Shown: positions 1-9,407, counted from the stretch's first letter. The stretch: 64,000 bases of DNA from Anaerolineales bacterium (GCA_030583885.1 CP129480.1:434001-498000), one strand, 5' to 3'. Numbers and translations are program-made. Notes: generated by a model not told the origin, from the letters alone.

Positions 1-2091
1 AGCCATACCGCGCGGCTTAATAAAAGCGAACAGCGCTATCGAACCTTGTTTGAAGGTACGCCTGTCGCCATATGGGAGGAGGATTTTTCGCGGGTCAAAA
101 AACACCTCGACTCCCTGAAGCATCAGGGGATCACCGATTTCCATGCCCACTTTACCTCCGCTCCGAACGCCGCCGTGGAATGTCTGGGGATGATCAAGAT
201 CCTGGACGCCAACATTGCCGCGGTGCGCATGTACGGCGCAAAAAGCAAGGACGAATTGATCCGCAACACGAAACAGATCCTCGGCAGGGGTGAAATGGAA
301 CACATCCACGAGGACTTTATTGCAATTGCCGAGGGAAGGACCGGCAACTATTGGGAGGGGACGGATGAAACGCTCACGGGGGAGCCGCTTGAGATCAGCC
401 TGGGCTGGTCGGTTGTCCCCGGGCATGAAAAGGATTTCTCCAAAGTCATTGTCACCACCACCAATGTCACCGAACGAAAACGAGCCGAGCAAGTCCTGAA
501 AAACAGCGAGAGACGCCTGCACGTGCTGATCGAAAATGGTCTTGATAATATTTCACTGCTCGCCGCGGACGGCACCCTGTTGTGGGAAAGTCCCGCCACG
601 ATGCGAACCCTCGGATATGCCGCGGATGAATTCGTAGGCCGAAGCATCTTTGAATTGCTGCACCCGCAGGATGCGGAGACCGCACATGTCCGCTTTTTGG
701 AGCTTGTCAAAAATCCCAATAACGTCGAACGCGGCTTGTTCCGTATGAGACATTCCAGCGGCGCATGGCGCTGGGTTGAGGTGGTGGCGACCAACCTGCT
801 GGATGAACCGAGCGTCAATGCAATCGTCATCAATTACCGCGACGTCACAGAACGGAAAGAAGCCGAGGGAATGGTCAGGCAGCATGCCAGTGATCTGGAA
901 AGACGGGTGGAGGAGCGCACGGCCGAACTTACGTACGCGAACCGGGTCAAGAATGAGTTTCTGGCGAACATGAGTCACGAATTGCGCACGCCGCTCAACA
1001 GCATTTTGGGATTCTCCGAAACCCTGCTGGAGGGCATGCATGGTCCGCTCAACGATGACCAGAAAAACCGTATCGAGATCATTGCCTCCAGCGGAAGGCA
1101 CCTGCTGGACCTGATCAACGACATCCTGGACATATCCAAGATCGAAGCCGGCAAACTCGACATCATCCCGCAGACCGTCGGTGTGGACGAGATCTGCCGA
1201 GCAAGCCTGAATTTCATCCATGAACTGACCATGAGGAAATCCATCACCGTCGAATATTCACCTGCGCCGGAACAACCAAGCATCGTTGCGGACCCAAAAC
1301 GGCTCAAACAAATGCTGGTCAACCTGTTGCATAATGCGGCCAAATTCACGCCGCAACACGGGGAGATAAAACTGGAGGTTCAAACCGACACCGAACAAAA
1401 CCAGATCCGTTTCTCGGTTCTAGACACCGGCATTGGGATTTCAGCGGAGGACCTGCAAAAATTATTCAACCCCTTTGTTCAATTGGACAGCAGTCTATCG
1501 CGCCACCACGAAGGTTCAGGCCTGGGGCTGGCACTGGTCAGGAAACTGGCGGACATGCACGGCGGAGAGGTCGCAGCCGAAAGCAAGCTCGGCGGGGGCA
1601 GCCGCTTCACCTTGGTATTGCCCTGGAAGCAGACCCGGGTAATTCCCTCATCCGACACAGGCCTGCCTGACGTGCGGTTGAAGGAAGATGCGGGCGGGAT
1701 CGCAACAGGTTCCACTGTCACGCCTGCCCGGCTGGGGAGCATCCTGCTTGCAGAGGATAATGAAACCAATGTGATCGTGATAAAGGATTATCTGGAGGAC
1801 CGCGGATTCAACGTGAGCGTTGCACACAACGGATTGGAAGTGCTGGAGATCATGGAAGAGAGCGTTCCAGATGTCGTCCTGATGGACATTCAAATGCCGG
1901 GCATGGATGGCCTGGAGGCAACCCGCCGCCTGCGGTCAGACCCTCGTTTTGTTTCCATCCCCATTATTGCGATCACGGCCTTTGCCATGCCCGGCGACCG
2001 CGAGCGCTGTCTCAAGGCAGGCGCAAACGAATATATGAGCAAACCGATCAGCCTGAAAGCACTCCTGCAAACAATCCAGCGTTTTTTGTAA
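1..2091 (+). CDS. Hybrid sensor histidine kinase (5' end outside window)
   Basis: The reading frame is open from base 1, so the start lies upstream. The first residues (LNKSEQRYRTLFEG) are a typical PAS-domain entry. A second PAS/PAC unit follows at about 480-870, then a short coiled linker, a HisKA dimerisation domain whose phospho-acceptor His (FLANMSHELRTPLN) is at codon 976-978, and an HATPase_c domain with N, G1 and G2 boxes (LHNAAKFTP, LDTGIGIS, GSGLGLAL). A C-terminal receiver domain carries the phospho-Asp of VLMDIQMPG at 1885-1887. No membrane segment lies in the visible part, so sensing is probably cytoplasmic or sits upstream. With a receiver but no output domain, the phosphate probably passes to a separate Hpt or response regulator. 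The ligand is unknown. Confidence 0.9.
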   Translation, partial: SHTARLNKSEQRYRTLFEGTPVAIWEEDFSRVKKHLDSLKHQGITDFHAHFTSAPNAAVECLGMIKILDANIAAVRMYGAKSKDELIRNTKQILGRGEMEHIHEDFIAIAEGRTGNYWEGTDETLTGEPLEISLGWSVVPGHEKDFSKVIVTTTNVTERKRAEQVLKNSERRLHVLIENGLDNISLLAADGTLLWESPATMRTLGYAADEFVGRSIFELLHPQDAETAHVRFLELVKNPNNVERGLFRMRHSSGAWRWVEVVATNLLDEPSVNAIVINYRDVTERKEAEGMVRQHASDLERRVEERTAELTYANRVKNEFLANMSHELRTPLNSILGFSETLLEGMHGPLNDDQKNRIEIIASSGRHLLDLINDILDISKIEAGKLDIIPQTVGVDEICRASLNFIHELTMRKSITVEYSPAPEQPSIVADPKRLKQMLVNLLHNAAKFTPQHGEIKLEVQTDTEQNQIRFSVLDTGIGISAEDLQKLFNPFVQLDSSLSRHHEGSGLGLALVRKLADMHGGEVAAESKLGGGSRFTLVLPWKQTRVIPSSDTGLPDVRLKEDAGGIATGSTVTPARLGSILLAEDNETNVIVIKDYLEDRGFNVSVAHNGLEVLEIMEESVPDVVLMDIQMPGMDGLEATRRLRSDPRFVSIPIIAITAFAMPGDRERCLKAGANEYMSKPISLKALLQTIQRFL

Positions 2092-2137
2092 TCGTAACGA
2101 AAACCGCCTGTAAAAAGAGGCGGTTTTCGTTACGATT
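2090..2137. terminator. Strong bidirectional terminator between convergent genes
   Basis: A perfect 20-bp inverted repeat (2090-2109 and 2118-2137) with an 8-nt loop spans the gap between the kinase stop and the ftsK stop. Both arms carry an A/T block, so it can act in both directions. It overlaps the stop codons of both genes. Confidence 0.85.
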
Positions 2138-4445
2138 ACATACCGTCATCCTTTGGCGGCGCTGTGGGACCGTAATCCAACACCTGGCGCATTTGCGTGC
2201 CGCCCTGCGGCGGACTGACGATCTTCCCATCCTCCATCATATCCACGATGCGCGAGGCGCGCGTATACCCGATGCGCAGCCTTCTCTGCAGCATGGATAC
2301 GGAGGCGCGTCCCTCCTTGCGGACGATCTCCACCGCCTCATCGAACAGCGGATCCCCCTCCGCTTTTGCCATGTCCTCCCATAATGGGGTCTGCTTAAGC
2401 GGCACGTTCTGCGGGACAGCTTCCGCAGGCATCCCCGCCACCGCATAGGGACTTGCGCCGCCCGCCTGTGTGCGCCAGTATTCGACCAAATTCTGGATCT
2501 CATTATCGGAAACAAAGACACCCTGCAGACGCGAAGGCGCGGGAGCATCCGGCGCCTGATAGAGCATGTCACCGCGCCCGAGCAATCGTTCCGCACCGGG
2601 CTGGTCGAGAATAACGCGGCTGTCCGTATTGGACGCCACGGCAAAGGCAATGCGTGCGGGGAAGTTCGCCTTGATCAGACCGGTGACCACATCCACGGAG
2701 GGACGCTGCGTGGCCAGGATCATGTGAATGCCGGTGGCACGCGCCAGCTGAGCGAGACGCGTGATCGTCCTTTCCGTTTCATCCGGCGCGATCATCATCA
2801 AATCCGCCAGCTCATCGATGATGATGACGAGGTACGGCAGTTTCTTTTGTCCCTGTAATTTCATCTTCGCGTTGTAATCAATGATGTTGCGCGAGCCGGC
2901 CTGGGCAAACAGGTGATACCGTTTGTCCATTTCACGCGTCATCCATTGCAGCGCGCCGATGACACGGTCCATCTCGACGACGACGGGGCCCAGCAAATGA
3001 GGAATGCCGTTGTAACCGGTCAACTCGACGCGTTTCGGGTCCACCAGCACAAGCCGTAAATCATCGGGGGTGTTGAACAGCAGCATGCAGGTGAGGATGG
3101 AATTGACACACACCGACTTGCCGGAGCCCGTCGTCCCGGCGATCAGCAGGTGCGGCATGCTTTCAATGCTGGCGATGACCGGCAGGCCGGCCACGTCGCG
3201 CCCCAGGGCGAAGTTGAGCGGCTTCCGGTTGTTCTTATACACCTCGCCTTCCAGAATATCGCGCAGCGCCACCATCGTCATCTCTTCGTTCGGCACCTCA
3301 ATGCCGACGTAGCTGTGTCCCGGCACCGGCGCCTGAATGCGGATGCGCGGCGCGGCCAATGCAAGCGCAAGGTCATCGGACAGGGAGGCGATCTTGTTCA
3401 CGCGGACTCGTGTGCGCACCCCGCCGCGGGTCTCGACGAAGAGCGGCTCGACACCGAATTGCGTGATCGTCGGTCCGCGGCTGATCGCCACCACCTGCGC
3501 CGGCGCGCCAAAGGAAGCCAGCGTATCTTCAATTAATCGCGCACGCTGTTGAATGAACTCTTCATTGATCGACGGCGCATTGCCCGAATCGAGAATGTCG
3601 CCAACGCCGGGTAATTTCCAGTGGATGACGGCGGGACCGCTCGTCGTCCGCAGCGGCTGGACGGGAACAGGGGAGGTTGTCAGCTGCGGCATGGCGGATG
3701 GATCTATCGGCGTGAACCCGTTTTCGGAAACAGAATCAGGCCCGAACGGGGCGGGAGGCGGGATGGATATGTTCAGCATCTTCCGCAGGCTGGATGTCAA
3801 CGGCGCGAGCCAGAAGAACAAATCCGTGACGGGTTTATCCAGCATGACCGCAACACCGATGACAAACCATGCAAGCATGGCGATAACCGCCCCGCCGGGA
3901 CCAAACCCGGCCCACAGGAGGCGTTGAAAAAGTCCGCCAAAATAGCCGCCGCCCGCGCCTGTCAGGGCAACGACTTCGGCGGTTTCAACGGTGGCAACGA
4001 GGGAATGCAGGAGTGTCAGAAGCCAGAGGAAAAGGATGACGCTGCCGGTCGCGCGTTCAACGGAAAGCGGGGGGATGCGTTCGATCTTGCGGAAGACCAG
4101 CCAGAGGCCAAAGACCAGCAGGCCCAGGGGCAGGATGTACATGCCCCAGCCAAAGATCTGGGTCAGGAAAAAGATGATGCCGCCAATGAAGGCGGAACGG
4201 TTGGCGGAGACCAGACCCAAAAGGATGAGGATGCCGAGGAAGGCAAGGAGGATGCCGACCACATCCAATTTGCGTTCATCGGAGAGGCTTTCCCACCAGG
4301 AAGGTTCACGCGGCGGCACATGAGGCTGCGCCTTGCTTCGCGGCGCAGGTTTACTGCGCGGCGATCCCGCCTTTTTGGATGGCAGGCTTTTTCCCGCAGG
4401 TTTTGCATTTTTTCCGGGTGGGGTGGACGGTTTAAGGAGAGGCAT
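2136..4445 (-). CDS. ftsK: DNA translocase FtsK/SpoIIIE
   Basis: Septum-anchored ATP-driven DNA pump that moves chromosome ends during division. The N-terminal third holds several hydrophobic helices (about residues 65-205), followed by a short proline-rich linker. The alpha/beta motor has Walker A GTTGSGKS at about residues 437-444 and Walker B LVIIIDELADL about 95 residues later, then the conserved ATQRPS segment. The C-terminal gamma winged helix (EGRASVSMLQRRLRIGYTRA) would read polar DNA motifs. I chose the ATG at 4445 (MPLLKPSTP) because the upstream extension is low-complexity and not FtsK-like; this gives 769 aa, normal for the family with a short linker. A TATAAT lies about 50 nt upstream on this strand. 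Confidence 0.95.
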   Translation of the reverse strand: MPLLKPSTPPGKNAKPAGKSLPSKKAGSPRSKPAPRSKAQPHVPPREPSWWESLSDERKLDVVGILLAFLGILILLGLVSANRSAFIGGIIFFLTQIFGWGMYILPLGLLVFGLWLVFRKIERIPPLSVERATGSVILFLWLLTLLHSLVATVETAEVVALTGAGGGYFGGLFQRLLWAGFGPGGAVIAMLAWFVIGVAVMLDKPVTDLFFWLAPLTSSLRKMLNISIPPPAPFGPDSVSENGFTPIDPSAMPQLTTSPVPVQPLRTTSGPAVIHWKLPGVGDILDSGNAPSINEEFIQQRARLIEDTLASFGAPAQVVAISRGPTITQFGVEPLFVETRGGVRTRVRVNKIASLSDDLALALAAPRIRIQAPVPGHSYVGIEVPNEEMTMVALRDILEGEVYKNNRKPLNFALGRDVAGLPVIASIESMPHLLIAGTTGSGKSVCVNSILTCMLLFNTPDDLRLVLVDPKRVELTGYNGIPHLLGPVVVEMDRVIGALQWMTREMDKRYHLFAQAGSRNIIDYNAKMKLQGQKKLPYLVIIIDELADLMMIAPDETERTITRLAQLARATGIHMILATQRPSVDVVTGLIKANFPARIAFAVASNTDSRVILDQPGAERLLGRGDMLYQAPDAPAPSRLQGVFVSDNEIQNLVEYWRTQAGGASPYAVAGMPAEAVPQNVPLKQTPLWEDMAKAEGDPLFDEAVEIVRKEGRASVSMLQRRLRIGYTRASRIVDMMEDGKIVSPPQGGTQMRQVLDYGPTAPPKDDGM

Positions 4446-4904
4446 TGTACGGAATACGCGATTCGCAATACGCAAAAGAGCGAAGTCATTATAGCACAAA
4501 TGGTCTGTTTTTCCCGCAGGGGATCGCATCCGGGAGTGGCTGCTTTCGTGGGCCAACCACAAAGGCACTAAAGCACAAAGCCACCAGGAACCCTTTGAGT
4601 CTTCGAGCCTTTATGGTCCATGAAGAAAGACCATCCTTTTCGTCACTCTCTCGCGTCCCTGTCAAACATACGATGTCAAACCGCCCGCTATTTCGCGGAA
4701 AAATCAGTGCTTTTTGGGCAGGCGATAAGGTACAATTACAGGGTTATTAAGTTTTGTTTCACATAATCAACCGCAAAGAACCTGAAAGTAATTAAAACCC
4801 GGCGCTCTTTGCGATGAACCGAAGATGCGATCGGGACGGGTTTTTTAAACCCGTCCGCGAATTTTTTTTCTTCTGCGATCATCCGGCTGCAAGGACTCAA
4901 ACCA
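4446..4904. other. Divergent intergenic region, no gene seen
   Basis: About 460 bp between the divergent ftsK and rnz starts. It holds a low-complexity stretch rich in CACAAAG/CACTAAAG words (about 4556-4590), a type of short repeat also hinted at near 12183-12210. A 9-bp inverted repeat lies at 4835-4843/4847-4855, followed by a T-run at 4862-4869 that looks like a weak terminator or leader hairpin ahead of rnz. TACAAT at 4731 could be a -10 box. No ORF in it resembles a protein. Confidence 0.5.
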
Positions 4905-5825
4905 TTGTTCGAAATCCTTTTTCTTGGCACATCTGCATCTGCGCCCTCCGCGAAGCGCGGGTTATCCGCACAAATCGTATCCCACAACGAATATCGCTTC
5001 CTGGTGGACTGCGGCGAAGGCACGCAAAGACAGATCCTGCAATCCGGCATCGGCTTCAAACGCCTGACACGCGCCCTGCTCACACACGGACACCTGGACC
5101 ACATCCTGGGCCTGGGCGGTCTGCTTTCCACGTTCCTGCGCTGGGAGGCCATTGAGGAATTTGAGGTTTTTGGAAGCAAACGCGCTTTGGAGCGTGTGCG
5201 GGTGCTTCTTTATGATGTTGTCCTGCGCGGAAAGCAAACACCGATGCCGCTGCGTCTGGTGGAGGTCAAGCCCGGGATCATTTTCGAAGCGGATGACTTT
5301 ACGGTGACGGCCTTCGAGGTCTCGCATGGCAGGGCAGACAGCCTTGGATATGTATTTGAAGAGAAGGCACGGCGGCCGTTCCTTGCGGAAAGAGCGGATG
5401 CGCTTGGCGTACCGTTCGGGCCTGAACGCCGCGAGCTGGTTGCCGGCCGGGAGATCACCCTGGCGGACGGCAAGCGCGTCCGTCCGGACGATGTGCTGGG
5501 TGACTGGGAACGGGGCAGCAAGCTCGTCCTTGTGGGGGATGCCGGCCGGACGGACAACCTGCTCGAGGTCTGCAGGGATGCGGATGCGCTTGTGATCGAA
5601 TCCACCTATCTGGATGAAGAAGAGGATATGGCAGGGCAGTTCTCGCATCTCACCGCGCGCATGAGCGCGGAACTCGCCCAAAAAGCGGGGGTTAAAAAGT
5701 TGATCCTGACACATATTTCGCGCCGCTACCGCGCAAAAGACGTGACCGCGGAAGCGCAATCCGTTTTTGCCGACACCGTGGTGGCACGCGATTTCGACAC
5801 CTTTCAAATCAAGAGAGAAATTTAA
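4905..5825 (+). CDS. rnz: Ribonuclease Z
   Basis: Metallo-beta-lactamase-fold endonuclease that trims the 3' trailer of tRNA precursors. The N-terminus (MFEILFLGTSASAPSAKRG) is diagnostic, and the zinc signature is LTHGHLDHILGLGG, with further ligands in VSHGRADS and LVGDAGRTDN. HLTA and LTHISRRY near the C-terminus match the RNase Z tail. The start is TTG at 4905, preceded by AAGGA at 4891-4895; no ATG gives the conserved N-terminus. Length 306 aa is typical of the long bacterial form. It ends 1 nt before pfkA and is probably co-transcribed with it. Confidence 0.93.
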   Translation: MFEILFLGTSASAPSAKRGLSAQIVSHNEYRFLVDCGEGTQRQILQSGIGFKRLTRALLTHGHLDHILGLGGLLSTFLRWEAIEEFEVFGSKRALERVRVLLYDVVLRGKQTPMPLRLVEVKPGIIFEADDFTVTAFEVSHGRADSLGYVFEEKARRPFLAERADALGVPFGPERRELVAGREITLADGKRVRPDDVLGDWERGSKLVLVGDAGRTDNLLEVCRDADALVIESTYLDEEEDMAGQFSHLTARMSAELAQKAGVKKLILTHISRRYRAKDVTAEAQSVFADTVVARDFDTFQIKREI

Positions 5826-5826
5826 G

Positions 5827-6801
5827 ATGGCAGAGAAGATCAAGATAGGGGTGCTTACCTCCGGCGGGGATGCACCCGGCATGAACGCGGCCATCCGCGC
5901 CGTGGTACGGACGGCGCTTGGGAACAACATGGATGTGCTCGGCGTGATGCACGGCTTTGAGGGGCTGGTCAACGGCGAATTCAAGCCGCTCGGCGCGCGC
6001 GACGTGGGCAGCATTCTACAGCGCGGCGGGACCGTGCTGCAGACCAGCCGCAGCAAGCGCTTCATGGAACCGGCCGGCCAGCGCGATGCGATCCGCAGGA
6101 TGAACGAAGCCGCCATGGAAGCCCTGATCGTGATCGGCGGCGAGGGTTCGATGAACGGAGCGTACGCACTCGCGCAGCAGGGCGTGAAGGTGATCGGCAT
6201 CCCGGCCAGCATCGACAACGACATCTGGGGCACGAACATCGCCATCGGCACGGATACCGCCATGAACACCATCATGGACGCGGTGGATAAACTGCGCGAT
6301 ACGGCCTCCTCCCACCAGCGCGCGTTCCTGGTCGAAACGATGGGACGCAACAGCGGCTATCTGGCCGTGATGGCGGGCATTGTCTGCGGCGCGGAGATCG
6401 TCCTGATCCCCGAGGTGCCGGCCACCGTGGATGAAGTGGCAACCGCGATAGAGGAAGCCTACATGCGCGGCAAGACGCACGCCATCATCATCAACGCGGA
6501 GGGGTCGGCGATCCGCACGACCGAACTGGCGGAAAAAATCGACGGGATGGACGTCGGGTTCAAGACGCGCATGACGATCCTCGGCCACATCCAGCGCGGC
6601 GGTTCGCCGACCGCCTACGACCGCCTGCTGGCAGCCCGCATGGGAGTCAAAGCCGTGGAGGCGCTGGCGCAGGACAAACACGGCGTGATGACCGGCCTCA
6701 AAGGCAAGGGCATCGATTTCATCCCGCTGACGGATGTGATCTCGAATAAACGAAAAGTGAACATGGAATACGTGCACATGGCGGAGATTTTGGCGAGGTA
6801 A
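5827..6801 (+). CDS. pfkA: 6-phosphofructokinase (ATP-type PfkA)
   Basis: Phosphorylates fructose 6-phosphate to the 1,6-bisphosphate, the committed step of glycolysis. The phosphate-binding loop is TSGGDAPGMNAAIRAV, the catalytic block is IPASIDNDIWGTNIAIGTDTA, and the SSHQRAFLVETMGRNSGYLA segment is present. The nucleotide loop reads GGEGS. The Gly at the fourth position, and Ala rather than Lys before SIDND, argue for ATP and not pyrophosphate as donor. Glu replaces the usual Asp in GGDGS. The ATG at 5827 follows the rnz stop by 1 nt; a longer upstream frame overlaps rnz and lacks homology. Length 324 aa is standard. Confidence 0.94.
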   Translation: MAEKIKIGVLTSGGDAPGMNAAIRAVVRTALGNNMDVLGVMHGFEGLVNGEFKPLGARDVGSILQRGGTVLQTSRSKRFMEPAGQRDAIRRMNEAAMEALIVIGGEGSMNGAYALAQQGVKVIGIPASIDNDIWGTNIAIGTDTAMNTIMDAVDKLRDTASSHQRAFLVETMGRNSGYLAVMAGIVCGAEIVLIPEVPATVDEVATAIEEAYMRGKTHAIIINAEGSAIRTTELAEKIDGMDVGFKTRMTILGHIQRGGSPTAYDRLLAARMGVKAVEALAQDKHGVMTGLKGKGIDFIPLTDVISNKRKVNMEYVHMAEILAR

Positions 6802-6804
6802 TTC

Positions 6805-6832
6805 GTAGGGGCGACGCATGCGTCGCCCCTAC
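6805..6832. terminator. 28-bp perfect palindrome, likely bidirectional terminator
   Basis: Two 14-bp arms, GTAGGGGCGACGCA and its complement, meet without a loop between the convergent pfkA and the PBP-like gene. Related palindromes recur at 22362-22383, 41572-41601 and 57590-57623, all just after stop codons. Confidence 0.6.
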
Positions 6833-9384
6833 TTTATCGTCACCTGGATTACCGCTGTCTCCACCAGCTGGTCGTTCTGTACCACCACCAACTGCACGGC
6901 GTACAACCCGCTTAATCCCGTCGTATCCCACTCGGCCAGCTGACCACTCTCCACGGGTTCGAACGAATCGCTTCCCAACTGGATCCATTCCTGCGGATTC
7001 AAGCCCCTCCCCACCTGCACACGATAATAGAGAAAATCATCCCCGGAAGCCGTGCCGCTGATGCGGACCGTGCCGCTCACATCTGCGAAGAGCTGCGGGG
7101 AGGCGATGTTGACATTCGGGTTCAGCGGCGGCGGCTGGATGGCGTCATAGGTGGCCGGGGGAACCGCAAGCCCTGCGCTTTGCGCCCACTCCCGCGCGTT
7201 CTCAGGGACGAGCATATACACACGGGTATCGATCAATTCGGGCGGGGTAAAGACCGTGGCGAGCAGGCCCGTTTCACGGTTGACCGCAAACTCGCGGAAC
7301 ATCGTATCCGCCTGGGTGGGTTCACTGCCGGTGAGGAAAACCTCCGTCACCAGGTTCGGACATTCGCGCGTCGGCAGCAGGCCCGAGGGGTCGCAGACGG
7401 TCATGACCGCCACGCCCTGCGGAAGCGCCCAGCCGTCGGCGGGTTTGTCGGCGGAGGCGGCCTGCATCAGCGCATTCCACAATGCAGCGGGGAAGCGGGG
7501 AGTGATTTTTTCTCCCCCCACTTGTTGGGGGGATGCAAGGGGGGCACGCACACCGCTCCACGCAACCACCACATGCGAGGGGGTATATCCGATGACCCAC
7601 GCATCACTCCCCTCCACCGTCTGCCCGACCTTGACGCCGGCGGGCCTGTCGATCTCCAGCGCGTTCTGCCTGCCCCACGTTTCCCAGCGCGCGGGTTCGT
7701 CGCTGAGCACATGTGTCATCACGTAGGCCATCGCGGAAGTGACCACCGTCCGCGCCTGCGGGATGGACCAGTCGAGCAGCACGCCGCGGTCGGCGCCTTC
7801 CACACGCAGGACGGTTGACGGCGTGAAATCATCATTCAAGTCCCGGCCAAAATACACGCCCTGATTTGCAAACACACCGTACGCGCCCGCGAGGTCGAGC
7901 ATCGAGACATCCGAATTCAAATCCAGGCCGAACGACGACGCGATGGTCGTCACGTTCCCGATCCCCATCTGTCTCTTCAACGTTTCCACAGGCACTTGAT
8001 AATCGTTCGCCAATGCAATCCGCAAGCGGACGGGTCCGTGGAAGATGCCGTCAAAGTTTTGGATGGTTACTTCACTGGCGAAGTCCCCGAAGGGGGGGAT
8101 GTCCCACGTCAACGAGGCGGGACTCAAGCCGCGCGTGAATCCTGTCAGATAAACAAACGCATCGAGGCTTGACCCAGGCTTGTGTGCACTGACCAGTGGA
8201 GTTTCTTCTCCGCTGATGGTTTCTCCGACATACGCCAGGACCTGACCTGTCTTTGGGTCGAGGATCAATGCGCTGGCGGATGAATCTGTAAATGTGACCG
8301 CAGGCGGCAGGGACGGTAACAGCCGCGCCGAGTCGCAGTCTATTGCGGGGTCGGGAGTCCCTGCCAAACGCGCGGCGTAGACTTCGGTTGCGCAGGCGGC
8401 TTGTTTTTGCAGGTCGTAACTCAATGTGGTGATGATGACGATGCCGCCGCGTTCGATGCGTTCACGCGGGATGGAGGAATCCAATTGGGCGATGACGAGG
8501 TTGACAAAGGCAGGAGCAACTACGGGCGGAGTCTGCGGCGTTGTTTGGAAGGTGGGAGTCGCCAACAGCGCAGATTCCACTTCGGAGGTGGGAGCGAGTC
8601 CGAGGTCGTTCATCACATACAGCAGTTCGCGTCCGCGTTGAATGGCGACTTGCGGGGCGTCGAGCGGATTGAGCGCGGGCGATTGGCTGACGGCGGCAAG
8701 GATGGCGGATTCGGCGAGGGTCAGGTCGCTGGCGGGTTTGCCGAAGTACAACTGCGCGGCGGCTTCGACCCCGTAGGCGTGACTTCCAAAGTTGGCGCTG
8801 TTGAGATACCACTCGATGACCTGCGTGCGCCCGAATTGCGCGGTGATCTGTGCGGCGAGAATCCGTTCGCGGATGGCGCGGCGGAGGTCGGGCGGTTCGG
8901 CGAAAAGGAGCAAATCAAAAACGAGCCGCTGTGCAAGCGTGGCGTGTAACTCGTAACTCGTAACTTGATTCAGGGTAAAGCCCGAATGATCCCAGAAGTG
9001 CGGGTCGGCGGCGGCGATGACGGCGTTGACAAGGGTTTCGGGGATGTGCTGCGGGTTCTGGTCGCTGACGGGGATGTAACGGCGCGGGGTGTCTTCGGGG
9101 GCAAAGGTTGCGAGGAGCTGCGTGCCTGTGCGGTCATAGATGCGCGTGGGCTGGAGCAGCAAGCCATCCGGCGGGTTGAGCAGGCGCGGCAGGATCTCGA
9201 TGGAGGGCAGGTCGCGGGTGACGTCGGCGTAGGCGAAGGCGCCGAGCAGGATGGCGGCTGCCAGAATGATCGAAAGGACGATTCCCCCGCTGAGGACCGC
9301 GCCGCGGGCACGGTCTTCGCCGCGTTTTTGTTTGTCCAGCCGGCGTTCGCGGCGGGCACGGAGGATGGGCAGGGTGGAGGGCAT
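6829..9384 (-). CDS. Class A penicillin-binding protein homologue, apparently catalytically dead
   Basis: An 851-aa protein laid out like PBP1A: cytoplasmic basic tail, one membrane helix (about residues 31-53), GT51 domain (about 80-260), transpeptidase domain (about 365-640) and a C-terminal Ig-like extension from about 745. The fold signatures are clear (ILAAQITAQFGRTQVIEWYLN, AYGVEAAAQLYFGK, DAWVIGYTP). The active residues are not. The GT51 Glu in the ED..F motif is Ala126 (AADPHF), SxxK is S405-S-L-D408, SxN reads D461-Y-Q463, and KTG(T/S) reads K585-V-G-Q588. It may be a structural or regulatory partner of true synthases. The ATG at 9384 has no ribosome site but sits 6 nt after TACAAT, so the mRNA may be leaderless. 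Confidence 0.85.
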   Translation of the reverse strand: MPSTLPILRARRERRLDKQKRGEDRARGAVLSGGIVLSIILAAAILLGAFAYADVTRDLPSIEILPRLLNPPDGLLLQPTRIYDRTGTQLLATFAPEDTPRRYIPVSDQNPQHIPETLVNAVIAAADPHFWDHSGFTLNQVTSYELHATLAQRLVFDLLLFAEPPDLRRAIRERILAAQITAQFGRTQVIEWYLNSANFGSHAYGVEAAAQLYFGKPASDLTLAESAILAAVSQSPALNPLDAPQVAIQRGRELLYVMNDLGLAPTSEVESALLATPTFQTTPQTPPVVAPAFVNLVIAQLDSSIPRERIERGGIVIITTLSYDLQKQAACATEVYAARLAGTPDPAIDCDSARLLPSLPPAVTFTDSSASALILDPKTGQVLAYVGETISGEETPLVSAHKPGSSLDAFVYLTGFTRGLSPASLTWDIPPFGDFASEVTIQNFDGIFHGPVRLRIALANDYQVPVETLKRQMGIGNVTTIASSFGLDLNSDVSMLDLAGAYGVFANQGVYFGRDLNDDFTPSTVLRVEGADRGVLLDWSIPQARTVVTSAMAYVMTHVLSDEPARWETWGRQNALEIDRPAGVKVGQTVEGSDAWVIGYTPSHVVVAWSGVRAPLASPQQVGGEKITPRFPAALWNALMQAASADKPADGWALPQGVAVMTVCDPSGLLPTRECPNLVTEVFLTGSEPTQADTMFREFAVNRETGLLATVFTPPELIDTRVYMLVPENAREWAQSAGLAVPPATYDAIQPPPLNPNVNIASPQLFADVSGTVRISGTASGDDFLYYRVQVGRGLNPQEWIQLGSDSFEPVESGQLAEWDTTGLSGLYAVQLVVVQNDQLVETAVIQVTIK

Positions 9385-9390
9385 GGGGGG

Positions 9391-9396
9391 ATTGTA
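9391..9396 (-). promoter_or_regulatory. -10 box 6 nt upstream of the PBP-like start (leaderless)
   Basis: On the minus strand TACAAT is followed by six C and then the ATG at 9384. This places transcription start at or next to the start codon. Confidence 0.4.
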
Positions 9397-9407
9397 AAGG
9401 AATTTTG

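Noticed and set aside
3621-4571. Long plus-strand frame (316 codons) opposite ftsK
   Set aside because: Charged low-complexity protein, antisense to a clear FtsK; a codon-bias shadow.
4962-6350. 462-codon minus-strand frame across rnz and pfkA
   Set aside because: Runs through two overlapping-strand housekeeping genes; no recognisable protein.
5827-6801. Pyrophosphate-dependent phosphofructokinase
   Set aside because: Gly in GGEGS and no Lys before the SIDND motif point to the ATP type.
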